Position numbers and translations under genes: made by a program
Notes under the pieces: model-generated
Database searches by the model: none
The model's input: only the letters and a program-made list of their open reading frames with translations
What the model was told of the DNA's origin: nothing
In this document: in pieces, positions 38,430 to 53,400 of the stretch
Layout: the number at the start of each line of letters is the position of its first letter
Numbering within the stretch: position 1 is the first letter of the stretch
DNA from: Hydractinia symbiolongicarpus
Taxonomy: Eukaryota; Cnidaria; Hydrozoa; Anthoathecata; Hydractiniidae
Assembly: GCF_029227915.1 (NCBI RefSeq)
Contig: NC_079885.1
Coordinates: 21,949,001 to 22,013,000, forward strand
Direction: 5' to 3'
Length of the DNA: 64,000 bases

Positions 38430-41400
38430 CTGAAACAAAAACATTTATATAAATGTCCACATGATTTCAAAACAGTACTTAAAAGGGAGAGGTTCCACGT
38501 TACAGAAACATTAAATGATTTGATGTATCGCTAGCTACCTTTTCGTGCAATCCTGAAACGTCATCAAAATCGTGTGTGAAACTGCTGTGTGTGCCACTGG
38601 CCGCTCTTCCAAATAAACTGCCACTAGCGGTTGCAGTTGATGTGGCAGGAGTTGACTGGTTAGCGTGTATACCTTCTAGTAACGCCGCAAGTCTAAACGA
38701 AAAAGAGAACTGGTAACTAAAAGTATATGATTTCATTGGAAAATCTTTGAACATGACGAGTACGTGAATATGTTCAAATATGCACAAATAAATCATTACC
38801 CTTCAGGGTTTTGTCTGTTTTGATACACACGTGCTAATGTCTCGAGAGTGTTGCTGAACTCGACCTCAGTCACTATAGTTCTATGTTTCTCATCGATCAA
38901 GTATAAGCGACATAACTGAACAGCAAGTTGTAATGCTGGAATGCAATGGCCATGATCCATCCACTGTAATCAAAAAACATGAAAGTTGTAACTATTTTTT
39001 AGTCACTACCATTCCTTGTGCTAATATGAAAGCTTGGATTTGAAAGACAACGTTAGATAATATGTACATTTACATTTGAGATTTTTTAAGGCAAAGTGCT
39101 TTCACAAAAGAACAAAACAGCAACACAAGAGACAATGGATGAGAATCAACATTGTAGCCTACAAGTGAGTGACATTCTTAATACCCCAATAGTGTGTCTG
39201 CAAGACTGAAGTCGTGGATATTCAGATTTTACCCCTGATATTTGCAAGCAATTTGTTGTAGATATGCATCGTTTCAGTGACACTAACCTGTGATAACATC
39301 AGATCGAACTCTCTCATTGTTAGCAAATGTGCTCTGCATAAAATGTCAATTCCTTCAAAATTAAAACGAACTTCAGGAGGCAAGTCAGCAAGGACTTTTA
39401 AGACCTGTCGAGCTGTCCAGAGAGGTCCATATCCACGAGGATCTTGGAATCCTCGCAGTACTATTAGGTGACAATCTTTGTATCGCAACGCCATTTCGGT
39501 GTCGTTGGGCAGCACTGTTTCGAGAACGCCTTCAACTGCCTAAAAGTGAATTAAATAAAAAAATTAGATTAAACATGATAGAATCCATAACGTATGATGC
39601 TGTCAAATGACGGCTGAAAGAATCTAATATGAAATTAAATTGATCATGTATGACCATGTACCTACCTTTCTTATCAGCCTCAACGAAGAGAGGTTATCTC
39701 TGGTCACACGAGCATTGACAACCATGTCCAGCAAGTTATGGAGTTGTGCCAAATGCTGAGCAGCGGGGTTGAGCATCATTTGTTGAACTTGCTGTTCCAT
39801 GTGGTGGATATGCTGTTCTATTTCAGCAGCGCATTTTCCCAGAATGTGTACAACATCGTCCGGCATGTAAGACTGAAAGTGAAATTGAATGTAAAGAAAT
39901 AGCCAATAGTCAAAGATGAATTAAATCAACGAAATAAATTACTTTACTAGACCCACGCACAGTTGGTACGACGTTGTAACTTGTAATGATGTACAACGTA
40001 ATGATTTGAGAACAATGGACATGCACAATTATTTCGGTAGAAATTGTGAACAACAGACCACAGAACTCAATAAATAATTGAGAATATAACTGAAAAAGTT
40101 GAATTCAGTGCCTTTTGAATCTTTCGCTTCGAAAAAATCCGTATGAATTTCAATAATAGCCATTTTATCCCATATTAAAGGTGTACGAATGTACAAAATC
40201 TGCAAAAACTTTTGTACACATTGACAAGTCATCTATATAATGGAGAAATATCCAACATTACCAGTAATAAGCAAGTTAAATTAAAATTAATTTTTTACGA
40301 ACAAAAAAACTGATATCTAGAAATGAAGCAAAAGAATTCTATTACCAACCCAAAAAATTAAAAAATGTTTATTAACCGAATCTACCTTGTGAGTATCATT
40401 AACATGAACGTCAGATTGAGGAAGTAGCGTGGGTTGAGATTCTGGTATGGGTTTGGGAAACGGTTCAATTAATTGGCCAGGTTGTGGAGCAACAAATCCA
40501 GGTATGGAGCGAGCAAACTCCTCATACACGGTCATCTGTGCTGCAGTCACACCTCCAACCTAATTACCAGAAGAAATAGAAAGAAGTTAACAGGAAACTT
40601 ATTCTGAAGTAGCATCACTGTTAGGGCTGAATCTACAATTGGCAGAAACGCTGCTTTAATTTACAGGAACAAAAAGAAACGCACCTTTAAGCGGATTTGC
40701 TCTGGCATTCTTTCTGCTTGATAAGTCAATACGAATGGATCGCAGTATCGTCTGTTTTCACTACGGGCATGCTTTCGCAGTTCGTATTCCTGCAAAATAT
40801 AAAAATAAAGCCATAAAAATCTACCACAAAATTAAATTTCGACAATTTGTCTGGTCCTTAACACGAAAAAAGTATTACAAAACTGTGCATTCTCAGGTAT
40901 TTTTCGACATAATGAATGCTGTAAGGTCAATATTTGAAACACCTATCTTAGACAATACAGTTCATAATCCTTGCATCCTCACCCGACATACTAACTTAAT
41001 TTACAGTGCTTTTATATCTAATCTAAGTCGTCGTTTGGCAATTTCTGACCAGACTATTCTTGATTTTACAAATTTGATATTCTAAATTCTTTTACTCAAT
41101 GGAATAAAGGAGGTTGATAAAAATAACTACGCCTTCATTCAACAAAACAGAGATGTTGAAAATTTCTTGCACGCATGAAAGTTACATGTAAAAAACTTAC
41201 AGTTGCCAAACGCTTATCAGTCTCATGCAAAGCTCGTTCAACAGCCGTCTTTTGAATAAAGACACAACACAATTCCAAATTGTCGTTAGCAATGGTTTGG
41301 GCTACTTGTTCCAATTGTTCTTTCTGTTGCGCATTAGCATTCTAAAAAAAAAAGAAAAATAATAAAGCTGCTTTTTATTTACTTTTGGGACTTCACAACA

Positions 41401-44400
41401 AGACTCTCTTTTGAAAAATCTATTCCTGCAGGTTATGCAGGGTAGAATCTTTTATTTACAAGTAACATATTTAAAAGAAGGTAAACTTCAGAGGCAGATT
41501 AGATACTTTCACAAATTTGGAAAGGATTTATAAAATCGAAAGATGACTACTAACTAGCCATTTAACAGAACTATTTATTTAATTACATTTATCTGATCTT
41601 ATATTTTATCTTAATCATTGCATCTATGCATAAGAGGCCATTCAATAATCACGTAACACCCAAGCTCGGTATTTTTTTACACACCCCCTCCCAACCCCTT
41701 GTAACGAATGGTAACATATCTAGCACCTCCCACCCACCTTGTTACGTAATATTTTTAATCTTAAGACCTTTATTCATTACCTATAGTACTAAAAACCTTC
41801 ATGTAACAGATAAAAAAATTTTCAAGCTTTTTCAAGCAAATTTTCAAGCAAGCAAGACAAGCACAAAATCATATAAGATTTTTAAACAGCTCAATTCTAA
41901 ATGTGCAACAGTGTTTGAAAACTAAAAACCTTCATGTAACAGATAATCAGACAAACTAGTGCTTTAATATGAGAAAAATATAATTTATTTAGCACACAAG
42001 TTGACATTTTTAGAACTTCTGCGTAAGTGCAGAGGCAAGAACCGAATCCAAGATGTAGATCACACAATAAAAGATTACGAATTGACAAGCCAACTAAAAA
42101 TATAAGTTGGTCCTCAATATGTTACATAATAAAAGAGCTCTGACGGCAAGTTGCATGTAAAGACCTTACCCTTAGTGTCGCCAACAAATTGCTTTTGATG
42201 TTATTTGTCAGACTAGCCAGCAAAGGTTCTCGACATGTTATCATTGACATGCCAGCTGTGACGTTGCGAATCATGTGATGAGCTGCTGTTCTTAACCGCG
42301 TCTCTTCTGGGTCCAGTGCAAAATCCTAAAAAGTAAATGCAACCATATTAAGGCATAAACGAAAACTAAATAAATAAAAAAACACCCCCCTAATCCCCTG
42401 TGTTATATATTTAGAATGCTTTCCCAGTAGAGCCCTTTAAAAAATCAGTTTCCCAATTTTTATAAATATTTTACTTAGCAGTTACAAGAATCTATCTTTT
42501 TACATTTGTTTCCTATGAATTGTATTTCACAAACAAAATTTACCTTTTTCACAATCATTTCAGCTGTGGTAAGACATAATTTAATAGATCTTTCTACAAC
42601 TGGAAACAGCAACTCTTGCACACTTCTTTCAATGGCAGGCCGAATGCTCTGTTTCAAGTGAGGATATTGCAGCAATAGAGGGATCTGAAAAACAAAACAA
42701 AAATCTCATTACTGATGCATGCAACGAGAACAATTATTTACAGAAAATTCAAACAATATAATATCTTTGGGTATAATATTGTTTTAAACCTTAAGAAAAT
42801 CCCTCAAATTCTATTCATTAAACTTTTTGTTACAACACCAGTTCAAGGTGTTTTGTCATATTGGAATGGTAAAAGCATATCATTTGTCATTCACACCAAA
42901 ACTCGGCAATTGCCCATGTGAATATCAACGTGTTAATCAAACAGGCAGGAAATTGGTAAGTTTTTGCTGACATGAACCAACTGAACCGAGATAGTAATAC
43001 TATACTTACATTTGGATTGACTTGTATGTGAGGTGCAAGCCATTGTAGAGCACCAATGGTAATGTCATGATACGAGAACATGGGCACAGGTGGTCCCATT
43101 GCTAACTGTTGCTCTGCATTACTGCCACCTGAAAAAAAATACAGCCCAAATTAAATAAACAACAATAAAACAAACTATCACTTTTGACCAGTGTTCGTTT
43201 TAAACAGTGTTAAATTGCAAAAAACAGATTATACCTTTATCTTTTTCAGGAGGAGTCAACTGGTGTTCAATCTTATTTAAGATATCTTGATCTTTGAGTA
43301 AATCAGCTGGTTGGATGGACTAAAATCATATAAATACCAGGTAATAATGAGAAAAATTTTCAAGCTTATAGACGAACAAAATTATATAAGATTTTTAAAC
43401 AGCTCAATTCTAAATATGCAACAGTGTTTCATTGATTGGCACAAAATGTCCATTTAAGTAATACAAAATAAATAGAACTTTACATAAATTTAGTAATTTA
43501 TCTTAGCAAAAAACCATTTACCTTCAAATCTAATGTTAACGTGTTGCAAAGCACTTCCACTTCAAATTTCAGATTTAGTTTTAAATCGGGAAGTTGATGT
43601 AGCTCAGCCATTACAGACATCGTCGCCATAAGCCATGGATTTGGTGGTTTAAATACCTTAAAAATTAGCAACAAAATTAATTAAAAAGCACATTTAAATT
43701 AAAAGTGTTTATGCAATCGAATTCATGTCAAGGATATTGGAAAAAAATAACCAAAAATAACCAAATGTTTTGTAAAAAATTTTAAAATAAAAATTACAAA
43801 AAAATAATAGAAGTGGGATAACATAAGGAAAACATATTATGTCTACCAAAACAATGATATCATGTTCACACATTTTAGCTTTTTGAAAGAGAAAAAATGT
43901 CATATTTTCGGAATATAGCATTTTCGGTGAAATAAAACCGTTCTGAGGGGAGTTATCAAAGAGAAAAGTTGAGGGTATATTCCTTAGAAATTCCTTACAT
44001 CCTGTAGTGAATTTGTTTATTTGTTTTATGTTAAATTTCATTTGTTAGAACATATTCTTTTAAAAGTACTTCAAATATACTGAGTGTGTGTGAAAAGGGT
44101 TCAAAAAAAAAAAGTGAAATTCTAATCTTCTTCGGTATGGAGAGTCAATCACAGAATAGCACGATTCAGGAAGAAACCTATAAGTCAGGGAAAAACGCAC
44201 AACATACACTTCACTTACCCGACTTTTTGCACAAGCTTCCAAAATTTTTGCAACAAATGGAACTACATAGAGCAACTCCTAAACACAAAAAAGTGTGTCC
44301 TGTTGTACGGTAAACATAATAAGCTGGCCTAAACTTTAAAAACAGTATTATACAGCATGGTGTGTTTCTAGTGTGTAGTAGAAATCTATTTACCTGCTGT

Positions 44401-47400
44401 CCCTTGAAAAATCCTTCAATTATCAAAGACTTAACTTCCAGGTCCTGTTAAATACAAAATTAGTTAATGGCCATCGACAACAAAAAATACAAAGATATCC
44501 CTGAAACATCATTAACATTGACACAGACTTTTTATGGTGCTTAGATGACCTAATGATGAACACATACACGAATCTTGGAAATGAGAGTTTTAATTTATCT
44601 AAAATGACATACTTTATAAAGAATTGGTTTGTTGTTTCCCAGTGTTTGAATTCCAAGCCAATGGCCTAGATTTTTTAACAAAGATCTGTCAGAAAAGTTT
44701 GCAGGTCCTTTATCTGAGCGAAGCAACACCTGATAAAAAGGAACAAAAAATTTATCAACAAAACAACAACAACTTAAACACACAGCAAGTGTGACAATTA
44801 CAGTAGCTTTAATAAACATAAAACCGTTCCTTAAAATTGCTTACATTTCCCCCAAAATTTAATTTTTCTATCACATTATTTGATCTCAATTAATGAAAAA
44901 TATTTCTGCAATAAATCCTTGAAATCAATGCTTGAGTTTGAATTATATTATACTACACTAAAGGCCGCCCTTAATATTCAAAACAGTTAAAAAAACTCAG
45001 AAATATATTTTATGTAATGTTTGTTTAAACTGAAAAAAAGAAAAGTTTCTATAAAATTTAATTGCTAAAATCCAAGCCTCAAACATCTGATGTCAGGGAT
45101 TTAAATCCAATACAAGTTCGCCCATTTAGACTGACTCGTTTTTCTAACAGTAATTAAGAGGACAGTTATGTCAACGACCAAAGCATATAACTATTAAAGC
45201 TCAAGTGAAAAAAAAATTTAATATTTAAAGCTTCACTTTTCTGTAGGTAAAACATAAAAACTCACTATTTCTGTACGTTAAAAGTCCTAGTTAAGCAGAG
45301 TTTTTAGGTCAAAGGGACTCAAAAATATATACGACTTATTCACAGTACAACTTCAGCTAACAAACAAAATTCAAGGGGAATTGTAAATTAGTCAGACAGT
45401 CCAACTTATCCAGGGTACGATTTAGTAGGAGTCCACTGTACTTATATTAACCATAGTAACTTACGCTACACGAATATCGCAAAGTAAAGAGAATTATTTT
45501 CAGAGAGTTTTTATAGTCTTGCCCAAAACTGGGTCAGATCTTATGTGGCCAGGTGGGTTCAATTTGCTATCAAACATGAAAAGATTACCTTAATATTTCT
45601 ATATGTTTCATCTAAAACAAGTTTGCTAAGTTCTGGAATTGCAACAGCTTTTAAAAAATCTGAGTACAGGTGATGAAAGTTAGGTTCGATGCTCACTCGT
45701 TTCATGACAAGGTATTGTGCTAACCAAGGATTAAAATCGGTCTGTATAGCCTGTTTCAGGTCTGCTGCCTAGCAAAAAAAGCACGAAAAATGTGAAAACC
45801 ATGCTGCACAATATGACCATGGTTTAAAACCACATTACACCTTTTAGGTTACTGAGCTATCTTGGCTACCACTATAAATATCACCTCAACACAACAACAT
45901 TTAATATTCCACAACTTTGATGAAAAATAAGTAGCTTAAAAAATGTTGTTATTTCAAGTTGTGTGCATGATTAAAAACTAATGAAGGGTCACATTAAATT
46001 ACAGGATTCTCTTAAATAAAATCACATCAAATAATTACATTACCTTTACTTCTAAATTTGTAGCAGAAATGTTGTTAAAAATGAAGTGAACTTTATCTTG
46101 TATCCCTTCATTAGGTTGGCTCATCTCTCCCTCTGTAGCATCTAGCAATGTGTCTATGTTTGTTGTGGCAATCGAAAGCTAATAGAGAAGATAATGTATA
46201 GCCACATTATGCACTAGGTGTCTTGTGAAAATATGAACACACGAGTCTTGTGACTACGTAAAATAACACGTAAAGTAATTTTTAGGAGGACGTTAACAGT
46301 TCTCAAGGCGACAAGGATGTTAGCTCACCACCGAAAACTCAGAAGATTTGAAAAGAACAAACTAGACCATCTTGGCATAGTCTGCATAAATATCCCTGTA
46401 TAGAACCAAAACTACTGATAGGTGAAAGCGTCCAGATTCATTACATTATGACAATTTTTTAAAAATATTGTGAAAAGGAGAAAACCTTTTAAAAAAATAT
46501 AAAAGATATTTATGTACAAAAAACAAAGAGATGAGAACAAGATATTGATAAAAGAAATGCATACCTCTTTTTTAGTTGAAGAGGATGTTGCAGTCGATGT
46601 TGTTGCCGAGGAAGATGTAACTGATACTACAAAAAAAAAATTTCATAAAAAAAGGTCTAAATCAAGAAGGAAATATATTAAAAAAGATACTTACATTAAA
46701 AATTTTTACTAGACTTATATACAAACATGAAGTCGTATTATATTTGCATAATTTTTCAGACTTAATTTTTTCAAACTTTTACAGTTTGTATTTATTCATG
46801 TTTAAAACACTCCTCAAACATTTCAAAGGCTATTTTTCAAGCTCAATGAAGTCTCAACAAACACTTGACACATAATTAATTTGCGTGATCTGTAAAAGAA
46901 AAGTGACAACACTCAACATAATAACAAAAACAAAACAACAACATTACAGCGTAAGAGGAAATAAATTTGCATGTTTATTTAAAATTCAGACATTGCTATA
47001 ACTGATACCTTAGTTGTAGAAAGTTTACATCTTCCAAACAGATGGTGGGTTCAGTTTCTGACACAGTTCTATTCCACTATCAACTTTAGTGTAAATGGAT
47101 ACTTTTGCTTAGGAACAAGCATAACAGAAGAAAATGTGAGCCAGCTAAAAGTTAACCCTCTTGTTACCTTGAGTGAATTTTCTGAGGATTCACACTACTG
47201 TGAATTTCAAAAAATTATTAAAAGTAATTAAAATTTTGTGACAAATGATGTATTTCACTTGTTACCCTTTTCTTACTGCCACTAAGTAGCACCAAAATAA
47301 GAGAAAAAAGAAACGTTCACACTGGACAGAACATAATCGTAACGCTATTTAGCACTAGTTCACTTTAATTAGAGGGTGTGGGAAAATTCTTAATCCAATT

Positions 47401-50400
47401 TTCTATACCTGTGTTAGTAGTGGCGGTTGACTTTGCAGTGGTGACAGGAATTGGCCCTTGTGCAAGAGGTGGAGGTGTTACAGAATCTGTTGGTGTGTTT
47501 ACACCTGGCATTCTTCCCACTGAAGAAATGCTTCCAATTAGACTTGGCGAGTTGGTCTGAAACAGAACAATAAAGAATCTCAAAGTTTAAATAGAATTAT
47601 TATTAAAATTATATTAATTTATTATATATTATTAATAAAATATTATTCACTGCAAAATTTTTAAGTAAGGAATGAAACAAAACACATACCATATTACTTC
47701 GACTAATGACAGAACTTGGAGGTTCCTGGTTCCTTTGTCCAAAGCCAATATATTCTACCAGATGAGACGGGAATTCTTTATAGTGAGGAATTGATGCCAA
47801 ATGTTGACAATAATGAGGATAATCTTTCAACCTGAAATTTTTTGTGCATCATTATTATTGCACACAAAATGGTAGTAGCGTAAAAAATTCTCTTTACTGA
47901 CAAGTTTTATTTTATATAAAAAATAACTTTTGGAATAAGTGTTCTTTTACATAAGCATCCCTTTTATTAACAAAAAATTAAAAGCAATGAGATTCCATTC
48001 TTGCCTAAGTTGCCTGCGGAATCTTAAAAATGTAAATCTTGATATCAAAAAGGCAAAGTTTTTTATGTTTTATGTGAATGGTAAACTTAGATAAACTTAG
48101 ATTTAACTTTTATTAAAAGCATAAATAAGCAACTTTAAATTAGGAAACCCAATGATTTATACCTGGCTTTAAATCTATCAAGTGCTGTTGTTCCAAACAT
48201 GTACATTTTAGAAGAAGGTGGCTTTCGCAAAGCCTCCAACACATATCTTAGTGCAATTCCAAGAGCCATGTAGCTGGAATAAAAAGTATAAACTTAACAG
48301 TAATTACATAGGTTAATGGAACTGAATATTTTGATTCACTAGTATAAAGATATCATATATTTCTACTGTTGGTTTAAAGCAAAAAAAAAAAACACTTAAA
48401 ATTACAGTAGAAAATGAGGTATAACATTTGATCATCAATAAGTACTTACGTTACTAGGCCTTGCTCAATTATCCCACCAAATAAACATGCTGTGATATGA
48501 AGTTCTTTCTCTGGGTATTGTGGAAAAAATCGGTATTCCTCAAAGAGGTTTCTTAGCATGCACAAAAACACATCTCTTTCTTTCTTGTCGTTAGAGTCTT
48601 TAAACCTTCTTAGCATCTCAAGTACCTCTTCAATTGACATTGTTGGGTTGGGCGGTGAGTTGTATATCTTTTGGAAATAGCTGTTTGCTTCATCATCCAC
48701 TTCCTTGGAAAAGTTTTGGTCCATTCCAGGTACAACTGCAGAGATGTCGCCAGCAGCAGCAGCTTCAAGGAGTATTAAAAGTTAATTTACTTTATTGAAA
48801 AAATTTAGTACAATCTATTCGAAAAAAACAACAACTTCATAAGCACCTTGCTTTAAACGATCCGCTTGTCTGTTCTGGGCAGCCAGCGTAGCAGATGATG
48901 GTTGGTTAAAAGCAGAGAAACTGCTTCCACCAAGATTTGTCAAAGGATTATTTCTTCGTGCTGAAAATGCATCAGACATACTGCCTAAACCAGTACCTGA
49001 TAAGCTGCTGGAACCTAGACCTAAAAAAGAGCAAGCAAAAAAGTTTAAATGTGGCGTACTGGAAAAAAGTTACCTACATCTTCTCAAAATAAAAGAGCTA
49101 GTAAAAGAAAGTTTGTGTAGAACAAACTAAAAATATGAAAAGTAAAAACCTCAGTTTTAAAGGTTGTTTTTCAGCTCTTAAAATTTTTAAATATTAAATT
49201 CCTTCACATACATGAAATGGAATTGTGTTAGACTTTGTTGAATGAGGCTGACTTATACAATATTGGTGTTTCAAAATGTCGCCATATGAACAAATACCTA
49301 TTGGCCAATTATAATCAAAAGAATTGACAATCTCATTTTCACAATGTAAATGACTTATTTTATGACACCCTTTATTGCCTTCAATTTTATTTTTATATAA
49401 AGAATTTAGGTCAACCAAATTTATTATACAGCTGAAGATTGATATGAATACATGAAACTGAGTACTGCAGTTTTAATTATTAATAGTCTTGATAGATTAG
49501 CCTTCTAACCTTCAAGTGATAACAGAAATTGGAAAAAAACTACACATTCAATAGATCTGACACCTAACAAAATTTTATTTGCAATTTCATTGTTTTAGAA
49601 ACAGTGAATATGATACATGCAACTGATAAGAATCAAGCAAATAAATAAAGCGTATGAAGAATACAATCTTAACTAGACCTTTTCGCATGCTGGAATGTTG
49701 AATAAATACAGAGTATTGGACCAAAAAACCCTCTTTATGCAACTTTAAAGGGATCCTTTAATGCAAACAAATAAATGTAAATAAGTTGATATCATAAAAG
49801 GATCAAAAAATATATATTTAATTTGGGTAGCAAATGCGATATGTCATTGATGTAGAAACTAAGACCAGACATACTCACTGGAATTGATGAAACAACCCAT
49901 CATTCTTAGTAACCTTATTAAACACACTTTTATTTTTATTAAAAACGTTTTTAAAAATAAACTTTTTTTGTTATTTAAAAAATAAAACAACATTTTTCAC
50001 TGATTTTTAAATTGATTAGTAGCATGTAATAAAAAAACAACTTGGGTAGTTATCAATGTTATCCCTTACAAAAACCTCATTGTCAAACATATGCTCTTTC
50101 ATCAACCTCGTAACCGGCACATCTTTAATTTTTTTTGGACATAACTGGGCATGATGAAATGAAGCAACTCTGGAAATTATTGCAAGGTAAAGCGGAATAT
50201 CAAATCCTGTAACCACAAGAAATAGAGTAAGCTGTTTCTATGTACATAACACGCACTTTGAACTTGTGAAAATTGATAGCAGACTTAGGACTAAAGTTTT
50301 TGGTTAGATCCAAAAACTACAGAAGTAGTTTTTCCGTTTTTTTTAGACATTTCAGGGTTGTGGAGCAGATTGTTTCATAATGCAGACTTTGCCGAAAGTT

Positions 50401-53400
50401 TTCGACGTTGCTTATTTGGCCAACAACCTTGCTAAAGTAAAAATTTTGGGCTAAGTAGTATTGGTTGGCCATTTCTAGAAATTTCTATAAATAATTGCCT
50501 CTTGATATGAGAGGATAGATATTAAAAACAGTTACCATGCTACCCTGCTCCCAGAACTTTTTGTGCTCTTCTTGATATGAGAGAGCTAGAAAGGTGCTGT
50601 GAGAACGAGGTTGAGGTTTATGTGGAGTCAAAGTTGTTTGATTTATGTCATAGCTTTAGTGATGGCTGTGTTTTTCTTAAGACAGGTATTTATTGTTATT
50701 TACCAGCTTCAATACTCCTTTTTCTAGAGTTTTCTTCTGTGATTGACAAGTGATAAAGGTTGTACAGGCTTCATACAAATTATTAGGGTTGGAGTGCACA
50801 AATTCCTAAGCAAGTGTTTTTTATTACGTCACATTTCATTGGGAACTGCAAATATTTAGTAAGTAAATCTATTCTGCAACAAAAAATGAGTGACTTGCAT
50901 GATTGACCACTAATTTGGACTTTGCAACACTGCAGGGATTGCTTGATCCCTAATTCAAATCATTCGTTGCAAGGCTACCAACACTATAAGTTGTCTCCAA
51001 CATTATTTAAAAATTTTAAGTTTGCCTAAATTTTGTTTGTCTATAAAACCTAATTTTACCCTGTTTAAAAAAAAAACAAAAAAAAAAAAAAACGAAGCAG
51101 GGTGTGAGTTACCTTGCGTTGAAGTATATTGTGGAATAAGTAGGGCTACTAACACTATAAGTTATCTCCAACATTATTTAAAAATTTTAAGTTTGCCTAA
51201 ATTTTGTTTGTCTATTAAAACCTAATTTTACCCTGTTTTAAACAAAAACAAATATAAAGAAGCAGGGTGTGAGTTACCTTGCGTTGAAGTATATTGTGGA
51301 ATAAGTAGGGCTACTAACACTATAAGTTATCTCCAACATTATTTAAAAATTTTAAATTTGCCTAAATTTTGTTTGTCTATTAAAACCTAATTTTACCCTG
51401 TTTTAAACAAAAACAAATATAAAGAAGCAGGGTGTGAGTTACCTTGCGTTGAATTATATTGTGGAATAAGTGGGTTCTGCGTTAAAGATGTGCTTCCTAT
51501 ACCACCACCAATAGTCCCTGCTGCACCTGATGAGCTGGCTAACAAGTTACCAATAGGTCCAGCTTTTGATCCTTGCATAGACGCCAATCCACCTAAGCCA
51601 TTAAAAGAAGATCCAGTTCCAAATCCACTTAAACCACCACCACCGAAACCAGGAAGTTGTGAAGTATTTACACTGGAATTGAATGCTGCTGATGACAGAC
51701 CAAATACAGATGATGAAAATGGATCAGGCTGTAAGATGTATTAAAATCATTGTATAAAAAAAATTGCAGTTTGATAAAAATAAACTTTTTTTTCATATAA
51801 GAGGGTGTAGGTTGAAATAAAAACAGAAATTTTACAAGAAACGTAAAAATTCAAGATACTTGTATCACATGTTTTGATACAAAACAACGACCACTTCCTC
51901 TACTATATTATAGATACTTAGATAAACACATTAAAGCAAAGTTGTTTAGAAAATATAGAGCTTCTTATAAACAAAAAATTAAAATAACATAAATAAAGAA
52001 TAATTTTTTTATTAGTCTTCTTTTACTCCTAAATCAGAAAACTGAGTTTCGTCTCCAACAATAATAAGCACATAAAACACAAGTTCAAGCAGGCTAACTA
52101 AATTTGAAACTATATATACAAAAGAAGACAAGATGTTACACATTATTTAAAAACACTATACATTGTAATTTGAGAAGTCAATAGAATGACAACTATTACT
52201 TTCTTTTTAAATAGGAACATTTATGTGAACTGCTAAATGATTAATTACAAGCTCAGACAGCTTTTTTGTTCTTATACAACTCACCTGACTACCGATTGGT
52301 GAAGAACTCAACCCACTTAATGATGATGTTGGAAATGCTGTAGAGCCATCAGATCGTTTTGGTGGCATTATCAGGGGATTCCCAGGTCTGGTTTTCATGA
52401 AAGGACTGTTTAACATCATTTGGACAGCCTCATTAATTTCTTTTCCAAAAGCACTATAAATAGATATGAAGTTTTCAGGTCAGAGTATTGTAATATGATA
52501 AAGGGAGCTACTCTTCAGAAGAAGGACTAACTTAGAAGTGATTTTTTTAAGAAAATGCAGAAAATGTAAAATAACTATTAAATAAAAATACTACTGCCAA
52601 AGACAAGTACCGCATAAAAGGTTCAACAAGAAATATACCGATGTGAATTCTTGAGATAAAATTCACAAACAAAATATAAAATTGCTAAAACAAAAATGCA
52701 AAAAGCCTATGATTCCTCTATTATATATATAAATTTAGATTTTAGTTTTCAAAATTTGAATAAAAGGAGAAAGAGAGCAAAAGGTTTGAAACTGACATGT
52801 ACGCAATAAATTTCGCAGTAAAAAATACATTTACGAAAACATCCTTTTTCAGTTTCATACTTGCAATGAAATCATTCTTCTGTGCACACTACCGCACTAT
52901 GAGCAACCTTACAAAGCTTGCAGCATCAGGCTAAGTAAAACTAGAATTGTGAACAAAATTAATGAAACAAAGGCATTTTTTGCTCAAATATGCTTGAAAA
53001 TGGTCAATACAGCAGGCTGTAAATTTGCTGATTTTTAAGTGGACAGTGTTTAAAATTTGTTAGTAGCATTCTCTTACATGCCGCCACAACTAAATAATCC
53101 ATGTGGGGCCACACAAAGGTCAAGAAATTCAAGAAAAATGGCTGTGTTGACATCAGCAAGTATCAGCATATTTTAAGAGTATGGATTTTTTTAACTAAAT
53201 AACATAAGATCCTAAGTCTGCTGTGAACACTAAAAAGTGAACTTTGAGAAGTTCAAAAATAATAACTTTTGGTAATTTTTGGTAATGTTTTTTGCGCAGT
53301 TTTACGGGAAGATCTAAATTTAAGCGCAAATTCTTTTTCAGACTACAGTTGTTTAGTTGAGAATATTTAAAGTCTTTCGCAGCGGTAAAATCCTTTTCTT

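Noticed and set aside
40735-41085. 116-codon plus-strand open frame
   Set aside because: Its start overlaps a CNOT1 exon on the other strand and the rest is AT-rich intron; no family match is seen.
50016-50216. 66-codon open frame on the minus strand in a CNOT1 intron
   Set aside because: It looks protein-like but matches no family I recognise, has no splice context that fits CNOT1, and lies between exons that already join in phase.
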